Source: CAVTWD01 sp963738325
GTDB taxonomy: Bacteria > Actinomycetota > Acidimicrobiia > Acidimicrobiales > Ilumatobacteraceae
Direction: 5' to 3'
DNA length: 64,000 bases
NCBI GenBank assembly: GCA_963738325.1
Contig: CAVTWD010000009.1
Coordinates: forward strand, 620,001 to 684,000
In this document: positions 1 to 8,464 of the stretch, piece after piece
Position numbering within the stretch: the first letter of the stretch is position 1
Layout of the letters: each line of letters starts with the position of its first letter
Position numbers and translations under genes: made by a program
Notes under the pieces: generated by a model
The model's database searches: none
Seen by the model: only the letters and a program-made list of their open reading frames with translations
Told to the model about the DNA's origin: nothing

Positions 1-2
1 CC

Positions 3-452
3 GCGGAGACGGCCGCGCGCAAGGACAAGGCTCGTCCGGAGGTGGGCACCGGGCTCTTCCGGTTCGCCGCCGGCCAGCGGGTCTGGTACCGGATGTTTCC
101 CCGGCAGCGGTCGGTGAACCTGGTCGTCTCCAACGTCCCCGGTCCGCCGATGCCCCTGTACCTCGCCGGGGCGCCGCTGCTGGAGGTGTTCCCCATGATG
201 CCGACGATGGGCAACCTGGCGCTCGTCGTCGCTGCGCTGTCCTACGCCGGGCAGCTCAACCTCACCGCCGCCGCCGATCGGGACAGCTGCCCGGACGTGG
301 AGGTGTTCGCCCAGGGTGTGCGCGCCGCCCTGGACGACCTCGCCCGATCGGTCCTTGTGCCTGAGACAGACGGTCACGCTCCCGGGCGGCGCTCGTTCGA
401 ATGGTCGGTCCGCGAAGCGCCGGTCGGAGGAGGCCGAAGATGGGTTCCGTGA
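3..452 (+). CDS. WS/DGAT wax ester synthase/acyltransferase, C-terminal part (runs in from the left edge)
   Basis: The frame is open from the first bases of the window and stops at 450-452, so only the last ~150 residues are present. The motif NLVVSNVPGPP followed by a small-residue-rich stretch is typical of the C-terminal domain (DUF1298) of bacterial wax ester synthase/diacylglycerol acyltransferases, which esterify acyl-CoA with alcohols or diacylglycerol to make storage lipid. The catalytic HHxxxDG motif would lie upstream, outside the window. The last 13 bases overlap the start of the next gene, suggesting co-translation. Confidence 0.85.
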   Translation, partial: AETAARKDKARPEVGTGLFRFAAGQRVWYRMFPRQRSVNLVVSNVPGPPMPLYLAGAPLLEVFPMMPTMGNLALVVAALSYAGQLNLTAAADRDSCPDVEVFAQGVRAALDDLARSVLVPETDGHAPGRRSFEWSVREAPVGGGRRWVP

Positions 453-1248
453 CGTCGGACGGATGCGACCTCTACTACGAAGAGGCGGGCGAAGGCGTAC
501 CGATCCTTCTGATTCACCCGGCCGGCGCGACGGCCTCAACCTGGGGCGCCGCGACCGACGAGCTGGCTCGGATCGGACGCGTGATCACTTTACGACCGCC
601 GGGGTTACGCCCGCTCCGGCGGCCAACCGGTGCGCTTGATTTCCATGCACACCGCCGACGCCGCCGCGATTCTGGAGTACTTGGGGGCTCCACCCGCCGT
701 CGTGGTCGGCACGAGCGCCGGGGCGACGGTCGCCGTCGACCTCGCGGTGCGCCGTCCGGCCTTGGTACGGATGGTCGTCGCCCATGAGGCGGCCTGGCGG
801 GCGACTCGTCACCTCCCCACCGTTTCGCAGGTCGTGGCGGTGGCCAAGATCGGATCGCTCGCTCTTCGTGGCCGGCACGGCGACGCCGCCGAGGCAGTCT
901 CGCGCGCCGCCTACAGCTACCGTGACGGTGAAACCGCGTGGGACGCCTTTCCCGAGGAGTGGCGGCGGGTCGCCAGGGAGAACGCTCGGCCGGCGCTGGT
1001 GGATTTCCGAAACTCGATCGGTAACTACCCAACACCGAAAGCTCTCGCGACCATCAAGGTCCCCGTCGTGTGCACCTTCGGCGAACGCAGCCCCGACAGC
1101 ATCGTCCGCCTGACCCGATTGCTCGCCGCTGCCATCCCCACGGTGGAAACCCGTCAGATCGAAGGAACCGGCCATGCAGCGCCCTTCGATGCACCATCCA
1201 ACTTTCGTGGAGCTGATCGCCGACAGCATCACCTCTGCGAGGGCCTGA
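440..1248 (+). pseudogene. alpha/beta hydrolase with two +1 frameshifts
   Basis: The ATG at 440 follows a GGAGGAGG ribosome site and overlaps the acyltransferase end. The protein begins MGSVTSDGCDLYYEEAGEG and has the oxyanion-side motif LLIHPAG. It breaks at ~589: an extra T in ACTTTACGAC destroys YDRRGYARSG, which resumes one frame over. The nucleophile elbow VVVGTSAGA (Ser) and the His of GTGHAAPFDAP are present. A second extra T at ~1203 (AACTTTCGTG) cuts the tail; removing it gives a clean TGA at 1246-1248. Reconstructed length is ~268 residues, normal for the family. Substrate unknown. Both lesions are single inserted T bases, so sequencing error is as likely as decay. Confidence 0.75.
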
Positions 1249-1550
1249 CCTTCTGGGTTTCTGCGCGAGTCCCGGCGAACGTCCAGAACGACGTGACCCA
1301 ACCACCGAGTTGGTCGACATCGCCCTCGCCGCTCCCTCGCATGTCCGCCGGTCCGTGAGACCCATGTTGAGTTGGTCTGGCGCGAAGTCCACGCCGTCGC
1401 CTGTCTCGTCGCCATCCTCGACCGCGACCTCAGTGGATGCCTCGACGTCGGCAGGGGCGAAGGTCCTTGGGCGGAAGCTGTCCGCCGACGCGGCATCGCC
1501 GACGACCGTGCCTTCGGTCGCCGGCTGTTGCCGTGTGTCTGGTGTCGTGG
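1249..1550. other. region without a recognisable gene
   Basis: Between the hydrolase end and the end of the convergent secreted-protein gene. Open frames here show no recognisable motif or convincing ribosome site, and I see no strong hairpin. Confidence 0.5.
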
Positions 1551-1949
1551 TCAGAGGGTCGCGCCGATGGTGCAGCTCTCACCCGTGGCTGGGTTGCTCG
1601 CCGTCGCCACGATGTGGTTGAGGGACTGCGGCGCGAGCACGCGGGAGACGCTGAACGAGCCGTCGGCAATGGTGCGGGTCGTGCCGTTGACGAACACGAC
1701 GCCGTTTCTGGTCTCTTTGACCTTCCAGGTCACCCCCGGAATGTGGCGGGCCATGTCGACACCGAAGTCGACACTGATCCTGCCGTTGTCCTCCCGTTGG
1801 AGCTGAAGGTTGCTGAGGCTGCTCTTGGTGCAGCGGCGGTTGATGATCACGGTGGCCGGAGTGGCGGCGTGGGCAGGCAGCGCTGCGCCGAGCGAACCGA
1901 GGGTGAGCGCGGCGGGGAGGGCGGCGAGAGCGATGTGGCGGGTCTTCAT
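1551..1949 (-). CDS. small secreted protein, unknown function
   Basis: About 132 residues, starting MKTRHIALAALPAALTLG with an AAGGAGCCCACC ribosome site directly before the ATG at 1949; a further upstream in-frame start lacks such a site. The N-terminus is a signal peptide ending near AHAA (residues ~1-28). The mature part has two cysteines (RRCTKSS near the start, ESCTIGATL at the end) that could form one disulfide, and a beta-rich pattern (VNGTTRTIADGSFSVSR). I do not recognise the family. It is transcribed alone, in the same direction as the two-component pair upstream. Confidence 0.7.
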   Translation of the reverse strand: MKTRHIALAALPAALTLGSLGAALPAHAATPATVIINRRCTKSSLSNLQLQREDNGRISVDFGVDMARHIPGVTWKVKETRNGVVFVNGTTRTIADGSFSVSRVLAPQSLNHIVATASNPATGESCTIGATL

Positions 1950-2040
1950 GGTGGGCTCCTTGGTCTCAGCGGGTCTTGGCTGTCTCACTGATGGTGGAGC
2001 GCCTGCGTGAAGTGGTGATGAGGCGACGATGAGAATGCTC

Positions 2041-2712
2041 TCATCCGCCGGTGGCTGGCCCGAGCCGATACCCGACGCCGCGTACCGTCATGACGAAGTC
2101 CACACCGAGCTTGCGTCGGAGGTAGCCGACGTAGACGTCGACGACGTTCGACCCGACGTCGAAGTTGTATCCCCAGACTCGGCTGAGCAGCTGTTGGCGG
2201 GACAGCACCTGCCGGGGGTGTGTCAAGAACGTCTCGGCGAGGAGGAACTCCTGTGCCGTCAGCTCCACCGCGTCGCCGGCGCGTTCCACCCGTCGGGTCG
2301 CAACGTCGACCACGACGTCCCCGTGCCGCAGCGTCGTCGACGGTGGTTGGTGGGAGTCGCGCAACCGGGAACGGATCCGGGCGAGGAGCTCATCGAAGCG
2401 GAAGGGCTTCGCGATGTAGTCGTCGGCGCCTGCATCCAGCCCGCCGACAAGGTCGTCGATGCTGTCCCGCGCCGTCAGGATGATGACCGGGATGGCGATC
2501 CGTTCGCGACGAAGCTCCTGCAGGACCGAGAGTCCGTCGCGTCCGGGCAGTCCGAGGTCGAGGACGATCAGATCGAACTCACCGGAGCGTTCTTGGGCCA
2601 ACGCCTCGTTGCCGTCCTTCGCGACCGTCGGCGTGTGCCCATCAGCCGTGAGGCCCTTGATGAGGAACGAGGCGATGCCGGCCTCGTCCTCCGCGATCAG
2701 GATCCGGCTCAT
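2041..2712 (-). CDS. OmpR/PhoB-family response regulator
   Basis: 223 residues. The receiver domain (1-~115) has the acidic pair at E8/D9, the phosphoacceptor D52 in IVLDLGLPGRDG, T80 and K102 in IAKPF. The C-terminal winged helix (~130-220) includes LTAQEFLLAETFL, SRVWGYNF and VYVGYLRRKLG, ending GVGYRLG, as in the OmpR class. The start overlaps the kinase stop by 4 bases (ATGA), so the pair is translationally coupled. It is the DNA-binding output of the adjacent kinase; target genes are unknown, the upstream metallophosphatase being one candidate. Confidence 0.93.
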   Translation of the reverse strand: MSRILIAEDEAGIASFLIKGLTADGHTPTVAKDGNEALAQERSGEFDLIVLDLGLPGRDGLSVLQELRRERIAIPVIILTARDSIDDLVGGLDAGADDYIAKPFRFDELLARIRSRLRDSHQPPSTTLRHGDVVVDVATRRVERAGDAVELTAQEFLLAETFLTHPRQVLSRQQLLSRVWGYNFDVGSNVVDVYVGYLRRKLGVDFVMTVRGVGYRLGPATGG

Positions 2713-4178
2713 CGCGCCGGATGCTTCGGAGATGGCATGGGGATCCGGATGGTGAACAAGGCGCCCGCCGCCCTCGACGTCGAGACCGTGACCTCTCCGT
2801 GGTGCGCTTCCGCGATCGCACGAACGATGGGCAACCCGAGCCCGAAGTGTTGGGCGTGGCGCGATCCGTCGTGCGGTCGCGCGAAGTTGTGGAAGATTGC
2901 CTCGCGGTCAGCCACGGGCACGCCCGGCCCTGAGTCTCCGACCCACAACTCCAAGGTGCCGCGATCGAGTCGAGAGCCCAGTTCGATGGTGTCGCCCACG
3001 GAGGTGTGTTCCACGGCGTTCTCGGCGAGTTGCATCCATGCTTGCGTGAGCCGTTGACGGTCGGCGAGCAGGACGGCTTCCGCTCGCCCGCCATCGAGCC
3101 ACTGGCGGTCGGCGAGCGCAGTGGCCTTCGCTTGGACCTCACCGGTGCACGCGGCCACGTCGAAGTCGGCGAGTCTGAGGAAATCGGGCCGTTCGGCGCG
3201 GGCGAGCAACAGCAGATCGTTGACCATGCGGCTCATCCGGTCGAGCTCGTCCAGCATGATGCTGCGGGCCTCGGCTCGCTCCGTGGGGTCGTCACCGAGG
3301 AGCTCGAGATGGCCCCGGATCACCGTGATTGGCGTACGCAGCTCGTGACCGGCGTCGTCGATGAACTGGCGCTGCGAGCGGAACGCACTTGCCATCCTGT
3401 CGAGCATCGCATTGAACGTGGCCGCGAGACGTGCGAGCTCGTCGTCACCGTTCACGATCAGCCGGTGACTGAGATCCGACTCGGTGATCGATCGCGCGGT
3501 CGCGTCGAGCTCGCGGACCGGCGCCAGGACCCTCCCGGCGATCAGCCACGCCAGCCCGACCGCGAGCAGCAGGGCGCCGGCTCCAACCGCGGCGGCGATC
3601 CGCACGGTCGTATCGACCGCGCCGCGCTCGCCGCCCACAAACGAGACGGCGACGAACACATCGCGCCTGGACCCCCCCGCCGATTCCAACGTGACCGGGG
3701 CCGCGACGAACCGGACCGTGCCCGCCGGTGTGTGGGTCGTCGCGAACGTCAGGCGCGTGACCCCCGCCCACCGCTCGACCAGCTGCGGATCCGACTCCAA
3801 CGCGAGGATTGGGGCGGTCGGGCTGCGTCCGATGACCCTCCCATCGGACACGGCCACCAGCTCCTGCGAGCGCGACGGTGCCGCTTGGGCGAGCGCGGCG
3901 AGGAGCAGCGCGTCGGCATCGACGAAAGGCCGCTTGGTCTGGGGATCCACCGGGGTGCGTTGCAAGGCCACGACCTCGTCGACTTCGTGCGAGAGCTCGC
4001 TGTCGATCTCCTGCGAGAGACGCCGCATCAACACGACCCGTGTCGCCAGCACCGAGGCCGTGAGCGCCCCCGCGACGAGCAACGTGCACCAGGCTAGGAT
4101 CCGAAACTGCGCGGAGACCCCCGGTATCGACGGCCACCAACGACGCCGGACGGGGGCTTCAAGCCCCGGATCGGGCAC
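2709..4178 (-). CDS. membrane sensor histidine kinase (HAMP, HisKA, HATPase)
   Basis: 489 residues, intact. First TM ~26-50, an extracytoplasmic sensor of about 140 residues, second TM ~193-214, HAMP ~215-265, then HisKA with the phosphoacceptor H278 in DDAGHELRTP. The ATPase domain has the N box (AENAVEHT, N387), G1 box DSGPGV (415-420) and G2 box HFGLGLPIVR. All catalytic motifs are present. Partner of the response regulator that follows with a 4-base overlap. The sensor has no recognisable ligand fold, so the signal is unknown. Confidence 0.93.
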   Translation of the reverse strand: MPDPGLEAPVRRRWWPSIPGVSAQFRILAWCTLLVAGALTASVLATRVVLMRRLSQEIDSELSHEVDEVVALQRTPVDPQTKRPFVDADALLLAALAQAAPSRSQELVAVSDGRVIGRSPTAPILALESDPQLVERWAGVTRLTFATTHTPAGTVRFVAAPVTLESAGGSRRDVFVAVSFVGGERGAVDTTVRIAAAVGAGALLLAVGLAWLIAGRVLAPVRELDATARSITESDLSHRLIVNGDDELARLAATFNAMLDRMASAFRSQRQFIDDAGHELRTPITVIRGHLELLGDDPTERAEARSIMLDELDRMSRMVNDLLLLARAERPDFLRLADFDVAACTGEVQAKATALADRQWLDGGRAEAVLLADRQRLTQAWMQLAENAVEHTSVGDTIELGSRLDRGTLELWVGDSGPGVPVADREAIFHNFARPHDGSRHAQHFGLGLPIVRAIAEAHHGEVTVSTSRAAGALFTIRIPMPSPKHPAR

Positions 4179-4249
4179 GCTCGACCGGTTCTATCGCGTC
4201 ATGGCGGGCGAGCCGGGGGGCGACCCGGGTGCGGACCGCGTCGTGTGAC

Positions 4250-4274
4250 CCCGCGGCGGGATGCCTGCCGCGGG
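4250..4274 (-). terminator. GC hairpin downstream of the metallophosphatase
   Basis: An 8-bp perfect stem CCCGCGGC/GCCGCGGG with a 9-base loop lies between the end of the metallophosphatase and the start of the kinase gene, both on the minus strand. There is no T tract, as is common in actinobacteria. Position and stem suggest a transcription terminator or attenuator. Confidence 0.4.
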
Positions 4275-4360
4275 TGACTGCGGGGCTCCCGGTCTCGCCC
4301 ACGCGGGCCCGAGCCGCGCCCCCGAGTCCGGCGAAGGTCGGTGCGACCCACCGCGTTCAC

Positions 4361-5329
4361 TCAGTGGCAACCAGCCGATGCGGTGTCGGAATACGAAGCC
4401 TGCCCGTTGGCGGCCACGAAGCGCGACGTCCACCCGGACGATGTCAAGCTGAGCTTCACCGCCCCGAACACCGAGTTGTTCCTGGCGACGGGCTGCGGCG
4501 ACCCGGTCGTGAAGGAGTAGTGCGACGCCCCCCCGGCCCCGGAGACGATCTCGACGGTGCCGTTCACCGGCGCGAAGCGCTCGTACATGTGGTCGTGACC
4601 GTTGAGGACCAGCTCCACATGGTTGGCGGTGATCAGCTTCCAGAGTGGCAGTGTCATCTTGGAGTCGGCGCGGTGCCGGCCGGCGGTGAGCGCCGGGTGA
4701 TGGTAGGCCACCGCCGTGCACGCCGGAGCGTTCGCCAGCTGCGCCTTCAGGAAGTTGTAGGTGGGCGAGCCGACCCCGCAGATCCCGTTCAGGCCGCCGC
4801 TCTTGTCGCAATCCGAGTCGAGCACGATGATCTTCCACGCCCCGACGGTGGCCGTGTAGTTCCCCGACTTCCGCCCGAAGTAGGCCTTCCACGTGTTCGC
4901 CCCGGGCTGGTGCCATTCGTGGTTGCCGATCACGGGGAGGATCCGGGACTTCATCGACCCGTAGTCGGCGTCGAAGCACTGGAACTGGGCCTTGGTGGCG
5001 TCAGGGTAGGCGAGGTCACCGAGGGCGAGCATCGGCGACGAACCGTCGTTGACCAGCTTCGCGACGGCGAGACTGGTGGCCGAGCCGCAGTTCACGAGAT
5101 CGCCGACCGCCCACAGGGTCGGATCGTCGGCGACCGTCCCCGTCGGCGCCACTGTTTGCCGTGGGGCCGTTGCGATGCCCGGGGCCTTGGCCGCCTGCTC
5201 GACGGCGATCGGCTGAGTGGCGGCGACGGGAGCGGCGCCGCTCGTGGGCGTGGACGCCCCGCACGCGGCAACGACGGTGGCGAGGCCGAGACCCACCCCG
5301 CCGCGAATGGACATCCAACCGGATCTCAT
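4361..5329 (-). CDS. secreted calcineurin-like metallophosphoesterase (purple-acid-phosphatase type)
   Basis: 322 residues. The N-terminus has a lipobox-like ATVVAACGAS (Cys ~23), suggesting a lipoprotein outside the membrane. The metallophosphoesterase motifs follow in order: an altered first motif WAVGDLVNCG, then ALGDLAYP, GNHEW, YHHPAL and GHDHMYERF. These are the metal-binding positions of the purple acid phosphatase branch; the usual leading D-x-H is not seen, so the first site may be modified. Likely hydrolyses extracellular phosphate esters. It precedes the two-component pair on the same strand, separated by a hairpin. Confidence 0.85.
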   Translation of the reverse strand: MRSGWMSIRGGVGLGLATVVAACGASTPTSGAAPVAATQPIAVEQAAKAPGIATAPRQTVAPTGTVADDPTLWAVGDLVNCGSATSLAVAKLVNDGSSPMLALGDLAYPDATKAQFQCFDADYGSMKSRILPVIGNHEWHQPGANTWKAYFGRKSGNYTATVGAWKIIVLDSDCDKSGGLNGICGVGSPTYNFLKAQLANAPACTAVAYHHPALTAGRHRADSKMTLPLWKLITANHVELVLNGHDHMYERFAPVNGTVEIVSGAGGASHYSFTTGSPQPVARNNSVFGAVKLSLTSSGWTSRFVAANGQASYSDTASAGCH

Positions 5330-5604
5330 AGCCCGCCTACGGCGCTCACCGACCCATCATCGCGCGGGGGCCGCCGCGACAGCATTCGTCCCACCCGGCA
5401 CCGTCCCCGCTCCTGGCGACCGCCTTTCGCCGGGCGGACCGTGGCCGAGCACAGACCGGGGAACCCGTGCCGACCGACGTCGGCACCGGTCGCGATCTGG
5501 TCGCACGCTCACGGCAGGTCGTTCGCGAAACTCAGGGCCGAACAGACGGCCCGAGCCCAGGCATCCCTCGCGGGTTCGGCGAGGGGTGCCGTACGGGAGG
5601 AGCG

Positions 5605-5955
5605 ATGAACGGCTCCGCGGAAGCGCCCACGTCGGCCGTGAACGGACGCGTCATGCGGTTCGCCGATCGGGCGCGTTCGCCCGGAGATCTTGAGCGGTTG
5701 TCCCGGTTCGACGACGTCATCTCCTTGCCGCTGACACTGCCGGCGATCCTGCCGATCGTGGTCGCCGTATCGGGATCCGCGCTCGACTCGTGGGTGTCGA
5801 TCATCGTGAGCGTGGCCTCGTGGCTGGTGTTCGTGGTCGATCTGGCCGCCACGTGTCGCCGAGCCATGAGACGCGCGATCGCCTCGCGCATGCGTCAGGT
5901 CGCGCGGTTGGGGCGCTGGGGCGGCGCGCTGGTGGTGCGGAGTGCCTGTCTCTGA
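5605..5955 (+). CDS. hypothetical protein with two membrane segments
   Basis: 116 residues from an ATG preceded by GGGAGGAGCG. A polar N-terminus (1-33) is followed by two hydrophobic segments, ~35-54 (LPLTLPAILPIVVAVSG) and ~57-77 (WVSIIVSVASWLVFVVD), then a basic tail (CRRAMRRAIASRMRQ) expected in the cytoplasm. I do not recognise the family. It lies 71 bases before the sigma-factor start on the same strand and may head that operon. The tail after residue 80 is unusually basic and could be a read-through in the wrong frame; a frameshift near 5860 is possible. Confidence 0.5.
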   Translation: MNGSAEAPTSAVNGRVMRFADRARSPGDLERLSRFDDVISLPLTLPAILPIVVAVSGSALDSWVSIIVSVASWLVFVVDLAATCRRAMRRAIASRMRQVARLGRWGGALVVRSACL

Positions 5956-6026
5956 CGCCGGTCCCACGCCGCAACCGGCGCCTGCAACGATCTTGGTGCG
6001 GACCAAACCCAGCTCGCTGGAGGATC

Positions 6027-6554
6027 GTGTCTTCATCGGTGAGCGCCACGAGGTTGGTCGAGGACGCCCCGTCGCGCGTCTTCGACGAGGTGTACGGGCG
6101 GGAGTACGGCCCACTCGTGCGGGCACTCACGGTCGCGTGCGGCGACCGTGAAGTTGCGGCCGACTGTGTGCAGGAGGCCTTCGTCAGGGCCCACCTGCGC
6201 TGGCGGCGTCTGTCGTCGTACGACGACCCTGCGGCTTGGGTTCGCCGCGTGGCGATCAACCGGATGCGGGATCACTTCCGGCGCGAGCGCATCGGCGAGC
6301 GCGTGCACCGCCTGCTCGCGGCCGGTGCGAGTGGGCACGAGGCGGGGCCCATGCCGTCGCTCGACGTCCCAGCGCTTCTCGCGACGTTGCCGACTCAGCA
6401 GCGGATCGCCATGTCGCTGTATTACGTCGCCGACCTGTCCTTGGCCGAGGTCGCGGCCGCGATGCGGCTCTCGGACGGCGCCGTGAAGTTCCACCTCTAT
6501 CAGGGCCGTCGACGCCTGCGGCAGCTCGTCGAAGGCGGTGGTCAGGATGTTTGA
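6027..6554 (+). CDS. ECF (sigma-70 family) RNA polymerase sigma factor
   Basis: 175 residues from GTG at 6027, chosen because CTGGAGGA precedes it; the longer upstream extension is arginine-rich noise. Region 2 is at ~16-85 (REYGPLVRALTVACGDREVAADCVQEAFVRA, then WVRRVAINRMRDHFRR) and region 4 at ~112-168 (LPTQQRIAMSLYYVADLSLAEVAAAM, then VKFHLYQGRRRLRQL). No region 3, hence an extracytoplasmic-function type. Its stop lies 8 bases inside the following membrane protein, the usual sigma/antisigma arrangement. It probably transcribes the downstream ApbE/haem-reductase operon. Confidence 0.92.
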   Translation: MSSSVSATRLVEDAPSRVFDEVYGREYGPLVRALTVACGDREVAADCVQEAFVRAHLRWRRLSSYDDPAAWVRRVAINRMRDHFRRERIGERVHRLLAAGASGHEAGPMPSLDVPALLATLPTQQRIAMSLYYVADLSLAEVAAAMRLSDGAVKFHLYQGRRRLRQLVEGGGQDV

Positions 6555-7329
6555 CCTCGAGGATGACCTCTACCGGGACGTGCTCAGCTCGTTGTCCGGG
6601 CCCCCGCCGAACGTCGAGGCGGCGCGCCGTGAGCTCGGCCCGCGCATCTCGGTCGCCGCTCGGCGACGTCGTCTCGTCCGCGTGAGTGCAGGCGTCGCGT
6701 TGGCTGTCCTGGTGCCAGCGGCAGCCCTCCTGGCCGATGGGGTCGACCGCGGGACCAAGGTCGTGGTCGTGAACGACCCGCGCCAGCGCACGACGGTGCC
6801 ACTCACGTCGACCCCGGCGCCTACTCCGACCGTCAGGCCGATCGCGCCCGTCGAGCCCACGACCACCGACCCGGCGCAGCGGTCGCGGGCGCCGGCAGCG
6901 ACCCCGGACGCGCCGCGCCGACCACGGGAGGCGACGGGGGACGCGGTCGGGTCCGCAACCGCCAACGGGCGGACCACACCGGCCGCGCCTCCAGTCCCCG
7001 CGGTGTCGAGCGCCCCGGTGTCGCCAGTGTCCACGGCGAGCGAGGCGACGGACGCGCGTCCGCCGGCGATGCCGGCCACGAGGACATTCGCTTCGCCGGG
7101 CGGCTCGATCACCGTGCAAAGCGATGGCCGGTCGCTCACGCTCTTGAGCGTCACGCCCGCGTCGGGGTGGGCCGTCGGCGAGTGGCGCATCGCGCCCGAC
7201 CAACTGGAGGTCCAGTTCGTGGGTCCGTCGGGCGACGCGACGGCCTGGGCACAGCTCGACGGGGGCCACCTGACCGGCGGCTCTGGCGGCACGGGCGGCG
7301 CGGCCGGGCCCGGCCGTACCGGCGGCTGA
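6547..7329 (+). CDS. single-pass membrane protein, putative antisigma partner
   Basis: 260 residues from ATG at 6547, overlapping the sigma gene by 8 bases. About 43 cytoplasmic residues (MFDLEDDLYRDVLSSLSG onward) precede one TM segment (~45-64, SAGVALAVLVPAAALLADG), then a Pro/Thr/Ala-rich linker (~75-180) and a C-terminal domain (~180-245) with DGRSLTLLSVTPASGW, ending in a Gly-rich tail. Topology and position fit an antisigma factor, but the zinc antisigma motif HxxxCxxC is absent, so this would be a non-canonical class. Could instead be a structural or sensory partner of the electron-transfer proteins. Confidence 0.65.
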   Translation: MFDLEDDLYRDVLSSLSGPPPNVEAARRELGPRISVAARRRRLVRVSAGVALAVLVPAAALLADGVDRGTKVVVVNDPRQRTTVPLTSTPAPTPTVRPIAPVEPTTTDPAQRSRAPAATPDAPRRPREATGDAVGSATANGRTTPAAPPVPAVSSAPVSPVSTASEATDARPPAMPATRTFASPGGSITVQSDGRSLTLLSVTPASGWAVGEWRIAPDQLEVQFVGPSGDATAWAQLDGGHLTGGSGGTGGAAGPGRTGG

Positions 7330-7414
7330 CGTCCCGAGACGCCAAACCTTCCACCCGACCTCCTCGTGTAGTGCTTATCCGCCTCGGCGGTCGTTCCCGA
7401 TCGGAGGTCCATTG

Positions 7415-7897
7415 ATGCAACGCCGAATGGCTATCGCCTTCGCGACGACGGTGTCTCTTCTGACTGCGTCGGGGGTGCTGGCTGCCTCTGCCGCCGGCGT
7501 CCTCCACGGGACCTCGGCGCCGTCGACGTCGACAACTGTCCGAGCCGCCGTGGCCCACGTGACGGTGGGCCGCGCCTCGGTGTCATCCGCGCGGGGGCGG
7601 CGTGTGGTCACGAAGCTCCAGTACGTTGACGACTACGTCGTCGTAAGACAGCCGTCGTCGGGACCACCTTCGTCGGGTGTGCGACGCTCTGACGTGCCCC
7701 CGAGCGTGTACGTGCCTGCCGTGGGCACCCCTGGAGCGCCGGTCGTGGCAGCTCCGCCGTCGCCCACGGCCGAGCCGGGGGACAACCACGCCGAGCATGA
7801 GCACGAACGGGAATACCAATCCGCGCCGACGGGAGGAGCGGCGGTGACAACTGCGGATAATCCGGGCCGGTGCTCGACGGCAGCGTGCGATGACTGA
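7415..7897 (+). CDS. small exported protein of the ApbE operon
   Basis: About 160 residues from ATG 7415 with TCGGAGGTCC upstream. A signal peptide (MQRRMAIAFATTVSLLTASG, to ~30) precedes a low-complexity mature part with VTKLQYVDDYVVVRQP in the middle and a Pro/Ser-rich C-terminus. It ends AACDD. No recognised family and no FMN-binding [S/T]GAT motif. Its stop overlaps the start of the next gene by 8 bases. The paralogous-looking VVVVKVIHRTVFVDEHG stretch in the next gene suggests two related small partners. Confidence 0.6.
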   Translation: MQRRMAIAFATTVSLLTASGVLAASAAGVLHGTSAPSTSTTVRAAVAHVTVGRASVSSARGRRVVTKLQYVDDYVVVRQPSSGPPSSGVRRSDVPPSVYVPAVGTPGAPVVAAPPSPTAEPGDNHAEHEHEREYQSAPTGGAAVTTADNPGRCSTAACDD

Positions 7898-8464
7898 CGC
7901 GACGAGCGATCAGGCAGCCCGCCTCGCCGCCTTGCGTTCCCGGAGCACGGGAAGTCCAGCCACCACTCCGGCCCGGCGACGCCATCCGGCGGCAATCGCG
8001 GGGTCCTTGCGACGGGAATCAGCGGCGCGGCGATGCTGAGTGCCTTCTCGGCGCTCGCCGCCAGCGCTCCGCGACCCAAGGTCGCCACCGCCCGCCTATC
8101 GGGGGGCAATCGGGCACCGAACGGTGCCTCGACGTCTCCCACGGCCGGCCAGGCCGTCCCAGCGCCGGCTCGGGTGCCGGCGGTCCCGCCCACTGTGGTG
8201 GTGGTCAAGGTGATCCATCGGACCGTCTTCGTGGACGAGCACGGTCGGCCGATCAACGGCGGGAGCGGCACGAGAGCAACCGGAACCACCGGCCACGGGT
8301 CCGGCGGGAGCCGATCGTCCCCGGACACATGGTCGAGCGGTGCCTCTCAGGCCGCGAGAGCGACGCCGACCCATGCCCCATCCGCACGCACGCCTTCGGC
8401 CCGCCCGGCCGTGCAGGCGCCAAGTGCACCGCCGCCGCCTGCGTGCAAGGGATCGACGTGCTGA
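7890..8464 (+). pseudogene. small membrane-anchored protein of the ApbE operon, one frameshift
   Basis: The ATG at 7890 overlaps the previous stop. The reading starts MTDATSDQAARLAALRSR, then breaks near 8000, where a run of four G appears to have lost one base; adding it continues directly into AGVLATGISGAAMLSAFSAL, a TM segment. The rest (8033-8464) is a Pro/Ala/Thr-rich exported region with VVVVKVIHRTVFVDEHGRP and a final CKGSTC. Reconstructed length ~191 residues. Its stop TGA at 8462-8464 overlaps the apbE GTG. Function unknown; it may anchor or position a redox partner. Confidence 0.55.

Noticed and set aside
3006..4097. 363-codon plus-strand frame opposite the sensor kinase
   Set aside because: Antisense of a well-conserved kinase; no motif of its own.
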